Positions 26,087-35,700 are shown, numbered from the stretch's first letter. The stretch: DNA of 64,000 nt from Marinobacterium ramblicola (GCF_019084545.1 NZ_JAHREP010000022.1:1-64000); one strand, 5' to 3'. Notes: a model not told the origin generated them from the sequence alone. A program made the numbers and translations.

Positions 26087-27048
26087 GACTGTCCCTGTTC
26101 GGATGGCTGGGCTCCGCCCTGTTGGCCTCGACCCTGCTCAGCCTGAGCCTCGGCGCGGTCGATCTGACACTGCCGCAGGTGTGGCAGGCGCTGACCCAGG
26201 GCGGCAACGACGACTTCATCATCAACCAGTACCGCCTGCCGCGCGCGCTGCTGGCGATCCTGGTCGGCGCCGGACTCGGCCTCTCCGGTATTCTGGTGCA
26301 GGGGGTGATCCGCAACCCGCTGGCCTCGCCGGATCTGATGGGGATCAGCGCCGGTGCCGGACTCGCCGCCACCGCCCTGATTCTGTTCCTGCCCGCCGCC
26401 GGATACTGGCTGCCGCTCGCCGCCGTGGCGGGGGGCATGGGCGCGGCACTGCTGATCTATGCCCTGGCGCGGCAGTACCAACCGGCACCGGCCCGCCTCG
26501 CGCTGACCGGCATCGCCGTCAGCGCCTTTCTGAGCAGCCTGATCGACTTCCTGCTGATCATCCATCCGGTGGAGCTGAACAATGCGCTGATCTGGCTCAC
26601 CGGCAGCCTCTGGGGGCGCAGCTGGGAGCAGATACCGCTGCTCGGCGTCGGCCTGGCCCTGCTGATCCCGTTGGCGCTGCGCCTGGCCTGGCGGCTGGAT
26701 ATCTACGCCCTCGGCGAGCAGAGCGCCGTGGCGCTGGGCGCACGGCCCAAGGCGCTGCAGATCCAGGCGCTGCTGCTGGCGGTGGTGCTGGCCAGCCTCA
26801 GCGTATGCGTGGCCGGCACCATCAGCTTCGTCGGCCTGCTCGCGCCCCACTTCGCCCGACTGCTGTGCGGCGGCCACCACCGCCTGCTGATTCCGGTATC
26901 GGCGCTAAGCGGCGCCCTGCTGGTCTCGGCGGCGGACCTGATCGCACGCACCCTGCAACCGCCGCTTGAACTGCCGGTGGGGGTGGTCACCGCGATCATC
27001 GGCGCGCCCTACTTCATCTTTCTGCTGTTACGCTACAAGGGGTGGTAG
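26083..27048 (+). CDS. fecD: Iron-complex ABC permease FecD-type
   Basis: 321 residues, the second permease subunit, homologous to FecC: LPRALLAILVGAGLGLSGIL, VIRNPLASPDLMGISAGAG and GTISFVGLLAPHFARLL are the family blocks. FecC and FecD form the heterodimeric channel. The stop is immediately followed by the ATG of fecE. Confidence 0.92.
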   Translation: MRLSLFGWLGSALLASTLLSLSLGAVDLTLPQVWQALTQGGNDDFIINQYRLPRALLAILVGAGLGLSGILVQGVIRNPLASPDLMGISAGAGLAATALILFLPAAGYWLPLAAVAGGMGAALLIYALARQYQPAPARLALTGIAVSAFLSSLIDFLLIIHPVELNNALIWLTGSLWGRSWEQIPLLGVGLALLIPLALRLAWRLDIYALGEQSAVALGARPKALQIQALLLAVVLASLSVCVAGTISFVGLLAPHFARLLCGGHHRLLIPVSALSGALLVSAADLIARTLQPPLELPVGVVTAIIGAPYFIFLLLRYKGW

Positions 27049-27813
27049 ATGCTTGAAACCCGTTCACTGAGCGCCGGATATGGCCGCACCGCCGTGGTCA
27101 GCGACCTGAGCCTGCAACTGCCCGAGGGCAGGATCACCGCGCTGATCGGCCCCAACGGCTGCGGCAAATCGACCCTGCTCAAGACCCTGGCCCGTGTGCT
27201 AAAGCCGCTCTCCGGCGAGGTGCTGATGCAGGGCGCCGCGCTGCACCGCCTCGACGACCGCGCCATCGCCCGCCGCCTGTCGCTGCTGCCGCAGACCCCG
27301 ACCCAGCCGGAGGGGATCAGCGTGCGCCAACTGGTCGAGTACGGCCGCGCGCCCTACCTGTCGCACTGGGGCCGACTCAGGCCGGAAGATCGATTGAAAG
27401 TGGACGAAGCGATGCGCGAGACCGGCATCCATGAACTGGCCGAACGGCCTCTGACCGACCTCTCCGGCGGCCAGCGCCAACGCGCCTGGATCGCGATGAT
27501 CCTGGCCCAGGACACCGACCTGGTACTGCTGGACGAACCCACCACCTACCTGGACCTGTCCCATCAGATCGAACTGCTGCAACTGCTGCAGCAGCTAAAC
27601 CGCAACGGCAAAACCATCGTCGTCGTACTGCACGACCTGAACCAGGCCTGCCGCTACTGCGATCATCTGGTGGTATTGAGGGAGGGACAACTGGTGGCCC
27701 AGGGCACGCCGGACGAGGTGTTCGACGCCGAACTGCTGCAGCAGACCTTCTCGCTCAGCGCCCAGGTGATTCGGGATCCGGTGGCGGGTACGCCGATGTG
27801 TATACCGTTGTGA
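27049..27813 (+). CDS. fecE: Iron-complex ABC transporter ATPase FecE-type
   Basis: 254 residues with Walker A GPNGCGKSTLLK, Q-loop LLPQTP, ABC signature LSGGQRQRAWIAMILAQ, Walker B LVLLDEPTTYLD and switch His VVLHDLNQA. It energises FecCD. Its last 59 bp overlap the 3' end of a convergent small gene, which leaves no room for a separate terminator. Confidence 0.92.
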   Translation: MLETRSLSAGYGRTAVVSDLSLQLPEGRITALIGPNGCGKSTLLKTLARVLKPLSGEVLMQGAALHRLDDRAIARRLSLLPQTPTQPEGISVRQLVEYGRAPYLSHWGRLRPEDRLKVDEAMRETGIHELAERPLTDLSGGQRQRAWIAMILAQDTDLVLLDEPTTYLDLSHQIELLQLLQQLNRNGKTIVVVLHDLNQACRYCDHLVVLREGQLVAQGTPDEVFDAELLQQTFSLSAQVIRDPVAGTPMCIPL

Positions 27814-28045
27814 TAGCGTCCTCTACCGGTATCAGCTCCCACAATCCGTTCTGGTGCAGCCAGATCGGATCAGCATTCTCCTCGATGAATTGATCCACCG
27901 GTATGCCATCCACCGTTGGCGGCCGCTTTATCCTGACCTGTTTGCCGTGCATGAAGACCCACTCGTACTTCTTTTGCCGTTCGGCCTTCGCGGCTTTCTT
28001 CGCACGCCTTTGGGCCGGAGTAAGCTTTTTCTCGACCTTTGCCAT
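27755..28045 (-). CDS. Conserved hypothetical protein, Lys/Ala-rich N-terminus
   Basis: 96 residues from the ATG at 28045. The first 25 residues are strongly basic and helical (LTPAQRRAKKAAKAERQKK), followed by a small conserved-looking domain: YEWVFMHGKQVRIKRPP, DGIPVDQFIEENADPIWLHQ and NGLWELI. Proteins with this pattern occur as hypothetical proteins in marine Gammaproteobacteria; the function is unknown. Its start codon region is one copy of a 32-bp sequence that recurs at 28809-28840. Confidence 0.65.
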   Translation of the reverse strand: MAKVEKKLTPAQRRAKKAAKAERQKKYEWVFMHGKQVRIKRPPTVDGIPVDQFIEENADPIWLHQNGLWELIPVEDAITTVYTSAYPPPDPESPGR

Positions 28046-28058
28046 ATCTGACCTTATT
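28027..28058 (+). repeat. 32-bp direct repeat, copy 1, flanking ccdAB
   Basis: Matches 28809-28840 at 30 of 32 positions in the same orientation (differences at 28033 and 28052). It covers the start codon of the upstream hypothetical gene. The two copies bracket the low-GC ccdAB module. Confidence 0.85.
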
Positions 28059-28175
28059 GGTAACAATGCCGAAAGAACCGACACTAACTCTGTCCGGTTG
28101 CTTGACCTGCTAAATGTGCCCAACTATCATGATGCGCATAACGAATGCGCACAGACTATGTCGGGAGCCAATGCA

Positions 28176-28421
28176 ATGCACCCAGCAACTGACAACAAAA
28201 CCAAAAAAAAAGCGACAAACCTTAGTATAAATAGCGACTTACTGGCTGAAGCCCGCAACCTAAACATAAATCTTTCCGCGACACTTGAGCAAGCGCTAGC
28301 TGAAAAGGTGCGCCAAGAAAAGCGCAATCAATGGCTTGAGAACAACCGCAATGCCATTGAAGCCTGCAATGAGCTCACAGAACAAAACGGTCTGTTTTCA
28401 GACAAACATAGGGTGCTTTGA
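28176..28421 (+). CDS. ccdA: CcdA-family antitoxin
   Basis: 81 residues from the ATG at 28176, with GGGAG at 28163-28167; an in-frame ATG at 28158 is the alternative. The sequence KKATNLSINSDLLAEARNLN is the N-terminal DNA-binding part of CcdA, and QWLENNRNAIEACNELTEQN with GLFSD is the C-terminal toxin-binding part. It should neutralise CcdB and autorepress the operon. The region is clearly richer in A+T and Lys/Asn codons than its neighbours, a sign of transfer. The stop overlaps the ccdB start (TGATG). Confidence 0.88.
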   Translation: MHPATDNKTKKKATNLSINSDLLAEARNLNINLSATLEQALAEKVRQEKRNQWLENNRNAIEACNELTEQNGLFSDKHRVL

Positions 28422-28738
28422 TGGATCAATTTGACTTATATGTCAATACGGATAAAGACACCAACAAGACATATCCCTATTTTGTCGATATACAGAACAG
28501 TTTACTCGATACACTCAATAGTCGAGTAGTAATTCCGTTAACCCCAATAAAAAAGTCTGAAAAAAACTACCCAGAAAACCTATGCCCTATTGTAAAAATC
28601 AATAATGAAAATTTCGCTCTCCTCACTCACCAAATTACGAGCGTATCTGTAAACTTTCTCAAAAAGAAAGAAACCTCACTATCTTCAAAAAGAGATGACA
28701 TTGTCGCTGCGATAGACTTTCTGGTGACTGGTATTTAA
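28421..28738 (+). CDS. ccdB: CcdB-family toxin
   Basis: 105 residues from the ATG at 28421. MDQFDLYVNTD, YPYFVDIQNSLLDTLNSRVV and IPLTPI, and the C-terminal IVAAIDFLVTGI correspond to the conserved frame of CcdB, a gyrase poison. The last residues, Gly-Ile preceded by a hydrophobic helix, match the end needed for toxicity in F-plasmid CcdB. Chromosomal copies are often stable remnants or anti-addiction modules. It is low in G+C like ccdA. Confidence 0.88.
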   Translation: MDQFDLYVNTDKDTNKTYPYFVDIQNSLLDTLNSRVVIPLTPIKKSEKNYPENLCPIVKINNENFALLTHQITSVSVNFLKKKETSLSSKRDDIVAAIDFLVTGI

Positions 28739-28803
28739 CGCATGTAGCTGACACAGAATTCTGAACGCCCTCGTTACGTCGAGTAGCGGAGTCCGTCACG
28801 GAT

Positions 28804-29163
28804 TCAGGTTTTCTTGACCTTTGCCATATCTGAACTTATTTCCCCGAACTCCACATCAACCCGATATTCAATCACTTCATAGTGCTGTACCGATAAATCG
28901 GGTTCAAGCTCATAGACCTCATCCTCAGGATACAACCGCGCTTGCTCGATATCGTCACCGGCAAACGCCTTGATGGATTCGAGTTCATCCCAGTACGTGA
29001 TAAGCGTAAGCTCTACTTTTCCCGTAAGAGCACGACGAAATATCTGAGCACCGAGATAACCAGGCGTTGAGGAGGAATCTTTAATACCGGTTTCATATAG
29101 GTATGCCGTGAACCCTTCACTATGAGTTAACGGTACGCGGCATTTCCATTCTCTGGCGATCAT
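28804..29163 (-). CDS. Antibiotic-biosynthesis-monooxygenase-fold protein
   Basis: 119 residues with the dimeric alpha/beta-barrel ABM fold: MIAREWKCRVPLTHSEGFTA, GYLGAQIFRRALTGKVELTL and TYWDELESIKAFAGDDI. GGAGGAGG at 29168-29175 (minus strand) is a strong ribosome site. Proteins like this are small enzymes or ligand-binding proteins of unclear role. The last ten residues are encoded by the second 32-bp repeat and probably replaced the original C-terminus when the ccdAB module arrived. Confidence 0.75.
   Translation of the reverse strand: MIAREWKCRVPLTHSEGFTAYLYETGIKDSSSTPGYLGAQIFRRALTGKVELTLITYWDELESIKAFAGDDIEQARLYPEDEVYELEPDLSVQHYEVIEYRVDVEFGEISSDMAKVKKT
28809..28840 (+). repeat. 32-bp direct repeat, copy 2, flanking ccdAB
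   Basis: Second copy of the sequence at 28027-28058 (30 of 32 identical). It encodes the last residues of the monooxygenase-like gene (SSDMAKVKKT), which reproduce the start of the hypothetical protein at 27755-28045 (SDMAKVEKK). Confidence 0.85.
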
Positions 29164-29322
29164 AGTTGTCCTCCTCCGCTAAGAACGAGTATGCGCATTT
29201 GCTGGTCGGCCGTGCGCGGTATCCCGCTGCAGCCTTTCCATAAAATCTTAGAACCCGCCTGGAATCTCGCTCCGAACTCTCCAGGCAGGGAGGGGTGTAG
29301 CTTTCCCTGCCAAGCACAAAAG

Positions 29323-29877
29323 CTAAGCCAACCGACAGTTCTGCCCCTCCAGCAGGTGCAGTTCCTGCCGGATATCCAGGGCCTGCTTCGCCTTGCGCAT
29401 CTCGTCGCGGTAGTCCTGTTTGAACTTGCGCCGCATCATCCCCTCGAGGAAGCGCTTGATCTCCACGTCATCCTCCAGCACCAGACCGGGGATCTGCGTC
29501 GGCTTTCGGGTCTCTTCATCCACCGCGACCATGGTGAAGTAGGAGGTGTTGGTCGGCTTGACGATGCCGTTGTGGAAATCCTCCGATACCACCTTGATCC
29601 CCACCTCCATCGACGAGCGGCCGACATAGTTGACCGAGGCGTACAGCGTCAGCAGTTCGCCCACCTCCACCGGGTTGAGGAAATCCACCGAATCGATCGA
29701 CGCGGTAACGCAGTAGCCGCGGGCGTGGGAGGCGGCGCAGGTGTAGGCGATCTTGTCCATCAGCGACAGGATCACGCCGCCGTGAACCTTGCCGCCGAAG
29801 TTGGCGTAGTGCGGAACCATCAGCTCCTTGAGGATGGTTTGCGAGGCTTTTACCGGGCGAAACTCATGATCGGACAT
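29323..29877 (-). CDS. Acyl-CoA thioesterase (hotdog fold)
   Basis: 184 residues from the ATG at 29877, preceded by AGAAGG. The hotdog thioesterase core is visible in HYANFGGKVHGGVILSLMDK, YCVTASIDSVDFLNPVEVGE and NYVGRSSMEVGIKV. It hydrolyses acyl-CoA esters in the cytoplasm. The C-terminal 45 residues form a charged helix (KRFLEGMMRRKFKQDYRDEM). The BolA gene lies upstream on the same strand with a 97-bp gap. Confidence 0.88.
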   Translation of the reverse strand: MSDHEFRPVKASQTILKELMVPHYANFGGKVHGGVILSLMDKIAYTCAASHARGYCVTASIDSVDFLNPVEVGELLTLYASVNYVGRSSMEVGIKVVSEDFHNGIVKPTNTSYFTMVAVDEETRKPTQIPGLVLEDDVEIKRFLEGMMRRKFKQDYRDEMRKAKQALDIRQELHLLEGQNCRLA

Positions 29878-29974
29878 TTTGACCTTCTCTAATAGCCTGA
29901 AAACCTTAGCGAGGCAGCCAGCGCAAGCGGTACGCCAATTTTTAACGCTGTGATGGCAACGCAGGTAGTATTTT

Positions 29975-30295
29975 TCAGTGTTTGTCGGCTTTGGAGCCGC
30001 CCATACAGTTCGGTGATTCCGGCACAAAGCCCTGCGCGGCCTGCCACTCTTCAGGCGTATGCAGATGCATGGCCAGCGCGTGGATCGGGTTCTGCATCAG
30101 GTCCGATAACAGACCGTAGATCATCTGGTGCCGCTGCACCATGCGCTTGCCCTCGAATGCGGAGCTCACCGCCACCAGCTTGAAATGGGTGTCCATACGA
30201 TCGCCGGAGTGCATATGGCTCTCGTTTTCGAGCCGGTACTCGACCAGCTCCAATCCGGCCCGCAGGCGCTGTTCAATCTCGTTTTCGACGCTCAT
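29975..30295 (-). CDS. BolA/IbaG-family protein
   Basis: 106 residues with the class II KH-like BolA fold: IEQRLRAGLELVEYRLENES, the conserved HFKLVAVSSAFEGKRMVQRH and the helix NPIHALAMHLHTPEEW. The His in MVQRHQMIY is the expected Fe-S/glutaredoxin-binding residue. BolA proteins work with monothiol glutaredoxins in Fe-S metabolism. The start lies inside the 3' end of the DUF3422 gene (23-bp overlap). Confidence 0.88.
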   Translation of the reverse strand: MSVENEIEQRLRAGLELVEYRLENESHMHSGDRMDTHFKLVAVSSAFEGKRMVQRHQMIYGLLSDLMQNPIHALAMHLHTPEEWQAAQGFVPESPNCMGGSKADKH

Positions 30296-31634
30296 TGCGC
30301 TTTTTCCTCGCTTGCACTTCCGGCAACTCGCTTTCAGCCAGGGTGTGGAAGTGGTGATGTATTCGGCGTGTGGCCAACCAGACCGCCAGCAGCACTATGG
30401 GCACCATGATACCCGTTGCCACCGCTTTATCGAATGCAACACCTGCACCATAAAGCGCCTCGAGCAGATATTTCACCAATCCTACGAGGTAATAGCTGAT
30501 CGCGGCAACCGACAGCCCCTCCACCGTATGCTGCATCATCAGCTGGATCTTGGAGCGTTTGTCCATGGAGCTGAGCAGTTCACGATTCTGATGCTGGATC
30601 GCCATCTCCACCCGGGTCCGCATCATGTCGGATACCCGGTCGACCCGGCGTGACAGATCCTCCAGCCGCTCACCCACGGTGTTACAGGTACGCACCGCCG
30701 GCAACAATCGGCGGCCAAGAAACTCGTTGATGGTCAGGTGACCGGACACCTCATCCTCGCGCAGCTCATCGAGGCGGCTGCTGATCAGATCGGCATAGGC
30801 GCGGGAGGCGGAGAAACGGAAGGTGGTCTGGGCGCGAAACGCCTCGATCCGTGCCGCCATCTCGGTCAGTTCCGAAAGCAGCGCTCCCTCGTCCTCGGTT
30901 CCGTTCTCGGCCAGTGCTTCGGTGATCTGCGCCAGTTGGGTGTCCATATCGCTGAGCACCGGCGAGGTACGCCGCGCCTCCGGCAGCGCCAGCAGCGTCA
31001 TCAGGCGGTAGGTCTCGATCTCCACCAGACGCTGCACCAGGCGGCCGAGCTGGGAATCGCTCATCCGCTTGTTGTACATCAGGAAGCGGCCGAAGCCGTC
31101 AGAGTGCAGCCGGAAGGTGGTCCAGACCCGGGCATCGCCGTTCTGCGGGCTGGAGCCGATCAGACGCATCTGTTCGAACCAGGGCTTGACCTCGTTGGGC
31201 TCCGGCTCCTGCACCTCGCGCGCATCCTCGATGGCGATATGGAAGGCAGCGATCACGGTACCGGGCAGCTGCTCCAGCCAGCCTGCCGGCAGTACGCTGA
31301 TCCCCTGCTCGGAAAACGGATCCTGCTGCGCCTGCGGCGCCAGGTTGATGAAGGTATAGCTGGTGAACTCGAGATGTTTCTCCCAGCGGATGCGCAGGTC
31401 GCCGAAGGTCTGCTCGTAGCAGTGGGTCTCTTGGCCGGGAATCTCGTAGCCAAGCAGTTCGTGCAGCTTCTGCAGATGAAGGAACTGCTCCTGTTTCTGC
31501 TGCTCGTTGACCTGCAGCGCGATATGGGTGATGCGGGCGGGGCTCGGGATCACCTGGAATGGGCGCGAGTGCAGCTCGTCGTAGAGCATATCGCGCAGCG
31601 GGTGTATCTCCAGATGCCGGATCACGTCCTTCAT
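30273..31634 (-). CDS. DUF3422-family inner-membrane protein
   Basis: 453 residues. Recognised by HPLRDMLYDELHSRPFQVI, the WEKHLEFTSYTF block and the two C-terminal transmembrane segments (about 370-425) that contain VEGLSVAAISYYLVGLVKY and IMVPIVLLAVWLATRR. The long central part is helical and soluble. A stop 33 bp before the next gene end and overlap with bolA suggest one operon 31668-29975. The family has no established function. Confidence 0.85.
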   Translation of the reverse strand: MKDVIRHLEIHPLRDMLYDELHSRPFQVIPSPARITHIALQVNEQQKQEQFLHLQKLHELLGYEIPGQETHCYEQTFGDLRIRWEKHLEFTSYTFINLAPQAQQDPFSEQGISVLPAGWLEQLPGTVIAAFHIAIEDAREVQEPEPNEVKPWFEQMRLIGSSPQNGDARVWTTFRLHSDGFGRFLMYNKRMSDSQLGRLVQRLVEIETYRLMTLLALPEARRTSPVLSDMDTQLAQITEALAENGTEDEGALLSELTEMAARIEAFRAQTTFRFSASRAYADLISSRLDELREDEVSGHLTINEFLGRRLLPAVRTCNTVGERLEDLSRRVDRVSDMMRTRVEMAIQHQNRELLSSMDKRSKIQLMMQHTVEGLSVAAISYYLVGLVKYLLEALYGAGVAFDKAVATGIMVPIVLLAVWLATRRIHHHFHTLAESELPEVQARKKRNERRKRD

Positions 31635-31667
31635 AGGCTGACTACTCCATCGCGGTCTTGTCTCTGA

Positions 31668-32021
31668 TTAACCTTCCAGTTCCGCCCGCATAAGCGGCTG
31701 CGCCGACAGGTCGAAGGCGAGTACCTGCGGATCGGCTTCGAACCAGCGCTCGAACATCATCTGATCGAGTTTCTCCGGCCAATCGTCGCCGAACTCGTCC
31801 CAGGCGGCCAGTTCGTTCTCGAAGATCTCCCGCCAGCCCCGGCCGAGGGCCTGGACGAAGCCGCTCTCCTCTTCCACCTCGTCGATCAGGTAGACGGTGC
31901 CCTCCATACGCAGGGTCGCCAGATCGGTCTCTTCGTCAGGTGCCACACGGGCGACCCAATCGGCCATCGGCTGCTTGGGGCGAATCACTATAGCGGAGCG
32001 GTTTAGCAACTTGATCGTCAT
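31668..32021 (-). CDS. Conserved hypothetical acidic protein
   Basis: 117 residues, acidic, with many Trp, Phe and Glu: YLIDEVEEESGFVQALGRGW, REIFENELAAWDEFGDDWP and MFERWFEADPQVLAFDLSA. No signal peptide or membrane segment. It begins 50 bp from a divergent hypothetical gene and ends 33 bp before the DUF3422 gene. I do not recognise a family. Confidence 0.65.
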   Translation of the reverse strand: MTIKLLNRSAIVIRPKQPMADWVARVAPDEETDLATLRMEGTVYLIDEVEEESGFVQALGRGWREIFENELAAWDEFGDDWPEKLDQMMFERWFEADPQVLAFDLSAQPLMRAELEG

Positions 32022-32070
32022 CGACCCATCTGTCCTATAAAATAGCGACGAACCCCCAAGGCTCGCGCTG

Positions 32071-32724
32071 ATGATAATTCGTGTACTACCAGAGCTGGAA
32101 AATCGCGACCAGTGGCTCAGTTTTCTGCGCCGCGAGCAGCCCTATTGTCTGGTCGAACAGCCCGAATGCCTGGTCGATTTCCAGACCCACTTTCTGCAGT
32201 TGACCCTCTTTCGGCAGGACCATCGCGACCCGGAGCGCTACACCCTGGGCTCACGCAACTCGATGCAACCGGCGTGGGATCTGATCCGCGGCTGCAACTG
32301 GTCACTCAGCGCCATCATCGACGGCCTGTCCCAACTCGACTTCGGCAGCAACGTGCGCGACAACTCGCTGCTCGGTCTGCACGGCGATGTCAGTGTGCGC
32401 AAGCGCTTCGCCAGCGAGCGCACTCTGCTGCCACCCACCGCGTCGGGCCTGTTCAAGCCGCTTAACCGGCTGCCGGATCAGTGGTCCGGCGATACCCTGT
32501 GCCGCCTGCTCGCCAATGAGCAGTGGCGCGACTGGCAAGCAGAAAACGAGGAGGAGGCGATCAGTCCGCGTGCCCTGCTGCTGGCCCTGCAACAGAGTTG
32601 CGACGCCTGGCAGGTGGCAAGGCACGGCGAGCGTCTGCTGCTGCGTCATGCGGGCAAACCGATGGTCAGTTTCGTGCCGGACCCGACTCCGCCCCGTCCC
32701 CGTCTGGTTGATCGCGATCTGTAG
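32071..32724 (+). CDS. Hypothetical protein
   Basis: 217 residues, no signal peptide or membrane segment. Notable parts are VLPELENRDQWLSFLRREQ at the N-terminus, NSMQPAWDLIRGCNWSLSAI and a Pro-rich C-terminus. Codon use is like its neighbours. It converges on mksB, with a shared terminator between them. I do not recognise a family, and nothing resembles the MksG/JetD nuclease. Confidence 0.6.
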   Translation: MIIRVLPELENRDQWLSFLRREQPYCLVEQPECLVDFQTHFLQLTLFRQDHRDPERYTLGSRNSMQPAWDLIRGCNWSLSAIIDGLSQLDFGSNVRDNSLLGLHGDVSVRKRFASERTLLPPTASGLFKPLNRLPDQWSGDTLCRLLANEQWRDWQAENEEEAISPRALLLALQQSCDAWQVARHGERLLLRHAGKPMVSFVPDPTPPRPRLVDRDL

Positions 32725-32752
32725 CCCTGTACACAGCAGTCCTGTACACAAA

Positions 32753-32772
32753 GGGAGCCCTCAGGCTCCCTT
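32753..32772. terminator. Bidirectional terminator between 32071-32724 and mksB
   Basis: GGGAGCC at 32753-32759, loop CTCA, GGCTCCC at 32764-32770, then TT; on the minus strand the stem is followed by TTT. It lies between two convergent genes and probably serves both. Confidence 0.75.
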
Positions 32773-32791
32773 ATCGATCTTGATCGTCAGA

Positions 32792-35700
32792 TCACACCAG
32801 CTCGGCCTGGTCCTCGTCGACGCTCTCGAACTCATCCCGCGGCATCAGCTTATACGGGTGATCGGACGCCAGCAGTTCCTTGCCCTTCTCGGTCGGGAAC
32901 TCGACATCGATATCGACCACACGACCGTCACGGCAGACGTTGATGATGGTATCCATGCAGGATGACAGCAGCGAGTACTTCTCGTCCGGCGCCGCGATAA
33001 TGGTCTGCAGACCAAGATCCGACATGAAGCCGAGCGAGGTCACGGTGTTCTCCGAGTCGAGCTTGTTGAATGCCTCGTCGAATACCGACAGGCTGAAGCC
33101 GCCCACCGGCTTGCCGTCGCTGCCCTCCTTCAGACGGTAGGTCGCGCCGAGCGCCGCCGCCATGGCGACATAGAACGGCACCTGGTGCTCTCCGCCGGAA
33201 CCGGTCTTGATACGCTGCGTCAGCGTGGTCTTGCGGTTGCCCTGCAGGTCCTTCACCACCAACTCGAAATTGTAGAAGTTGCGGTAGTCCTGCAACAGGC
33301 TACTTTCGCCCTCATCCTTGAGTACGTCATGGATCTTGGCCAGCGCATCGCGGTGGGTGCTGTCGCCGGTGTGCTGCAGGTCGAACAGTGAACCGACGTT
33401 GGCCTGGTCCATCCGCGTGTAGGCTTCGACCAGTTCGAGGATATCCTTGAGCTCCGGGTTGGGGCTCATCTCGAAGCTGTACATCTCCTTGTGGAACGGA
33501 CGGTTCTTCAGGTGGCTGTTCAGCTCGCGGATCAGGTCGCGGATCTTGTTGATCTGGTCGTTCAGGTGCGCAACGAAGTCGGAGCGGAACGCGGTTTCCG
33601 CCTCCAGACGGGCACGCTCGGCCTTCTTCGCGTACTGCGCCAGCTCCGACTCACGCAGCGCCTCGACGGTGCTGTCGACGAACTTCTCCAGGTCGTCGTG
33701 GGTGGAGTCGGGGCCGATCTTGTCCAGCTCCTGGTGGCTCATGCCGCCGCCGTGGTAGCGCGCCTTGTACTGCGCCACGGCATCGCGCACGCCGTTCTTT
33801 TTCTTCTCATGCAGCTGCAGCTCGCCCTGCGCCTTTTTCGCTGCTTCGAAGATGATTCGCTCCAGCTCGCCGTCGCAGGCTTCGTCGAGATAGTCGCGCT
33901 TCTCCTGCGCGGACTGGGCGTCAAAGTTGCTGTTCTCTTCACACTGGGTGCGGCGCTCTACATGCTCGACCAGCTCGCCATCCAGCGCCTCGACCAGCGC
34001 ATTGTCCTTGATGATGCTGGTGCGCACCTTCTGCAGCTTGTCCATCAGCGATTTCTGCTTGGACTCGACCGCTTTCTGATGCTCGGCCAGATCGGCGATG
34101 CGGGCCTGGATGCCGGAGTCGTCATGGTTGCGCAGGTCGGTGATCGCCTGCTCGAAGCCCTTGATCTCGCCACTGATCTGTTCGCGCTGGTTGCACAGGT
34201 CATAGACCCGCTCGTTGACGCCCATCAGGCCGTTGGCCAGGCTGATCAGCGAGTCGCGCAGCTTCTCCAGGGTTTCGTGCTTCTTGCCGAGGGTGGTGAA
34301 CTCCTTGATCAGTTCATCCACCTGACGCCCCTGCACCTGCAGCTGGTCACCGCGACGGCGAATACCCATGATCGGGCTCAGTTCGTTGATCGCGGTGGTA
34401 GAACCCTCGGACTGCAGCATGCAGTCGTAGGTCAGCGCGCGCTCGTGTCGCAGCAGCTCGTTTTCGGTCTCCACCGCCATCACGCCGCCGAGGGCGCGGT
34501 TCATGTAGGCGCGGGCATCGTCGTTGTCGGTGTCGATAAACTGCGCCAGAGAGTTCGGCTTGGTGCGATTCAGCCACTCGCCGCTCTTGGTGGTGTTGAT
34601 GATCCGGCAGCCCTTCAGATGGCGGCCCTTGCGACGGTACAGGGTGATCGCCTCCTTGACCCGGTCCGGCGACACCACCAGTGCCTCGCGGCGGGCACCA
34701 AGGAAGGATTCGATGGCAATACGCCACTTGTCGTCGTTGATATCGACCAGCTCGCAGATCGGCGTCGACTTGATGCCGTAGCCTTCCAGCAGCTCCATCA
34801 GTTCGCGGGTGTTGTGGCGGATCGGCGCCCGCCCCTGCTGCAGCTGCTCGACGGCGCTCTTCTGGTTCTGGATGGTGCTGCGCAGCTCGTTGATACGGAT
34901 CACCGACTCCTCGTAGCGACGCGATACCGCCTTGCGTACCGAGTCGATATTGTCGCGCAGCTGCTCGAGGGTGTTGTCCACCTCCACCGGCGAGATCGGC
35001 CAGGCTTCGGCGAGCACATTCTCACCGGAGCGCCACAGCTCCACCGACTGCGCCACCACGGGACGAAACGCCTCGGGCAGCATATCGGCGTGATCGGAGA
35101 AGCCGACAGTGGTACGCAGCAGACCATACACCGACTGGATGCGATCCTTGACCACGTTCAGCTCATGCTGGTGGGCGCGGATGGAGGACTCCAGCGCGTT
35201 GATCTGATGGGCGGAGTCGGAGGTGTTGAGTTCGGCGCGGGCGTTGGCCAGGTCCTGGATCGCCCTGTTCAGCGCTTCGCTGGTCTCGGCCAGTTCGATC
35301 TGCAGCTTCTCCTCCTGCTCCTGGTTGGTCTCCAGGCGCTCGGCGGCCTCCTCCTTCTTCAGGTCGGCCTGCTCGAAGCGGCTCTCGTGCACCACCCACT
35401 CGTACTCGACGGAGTTGCGCAGGTTGCGGCTGATGCCGCGACACATCTCCTGTACCTTCTCCAGCTCGGTGATACGGTTGGCCACCTCCTGGGTCTTCTG
35501 CTCCATCGCCCGGTACTCGTCGAGCGACTTGCGGAAGGCGCCGACGTGGACGATGTTCTCGTCCAGCACGAACTCGCGTACGAAGCGGGTCGGGCTGTCG
35601 ATCGGCACGAACTTGAGCGCGTTCTTGAAGTTCTTGACGAACTTGTCGTCGTCGTTGGGCATCTGCGGATCGTGGCTGAGATGGGTCACCATCTCCTTGA

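Noticed and set aside
28127-28327. Small minus-strand membrane-like protein opposite ccdA
   Set aside because: Hydrophobic only because it is opposite the Lys/Asn-rich ccdA; no ribosome site.
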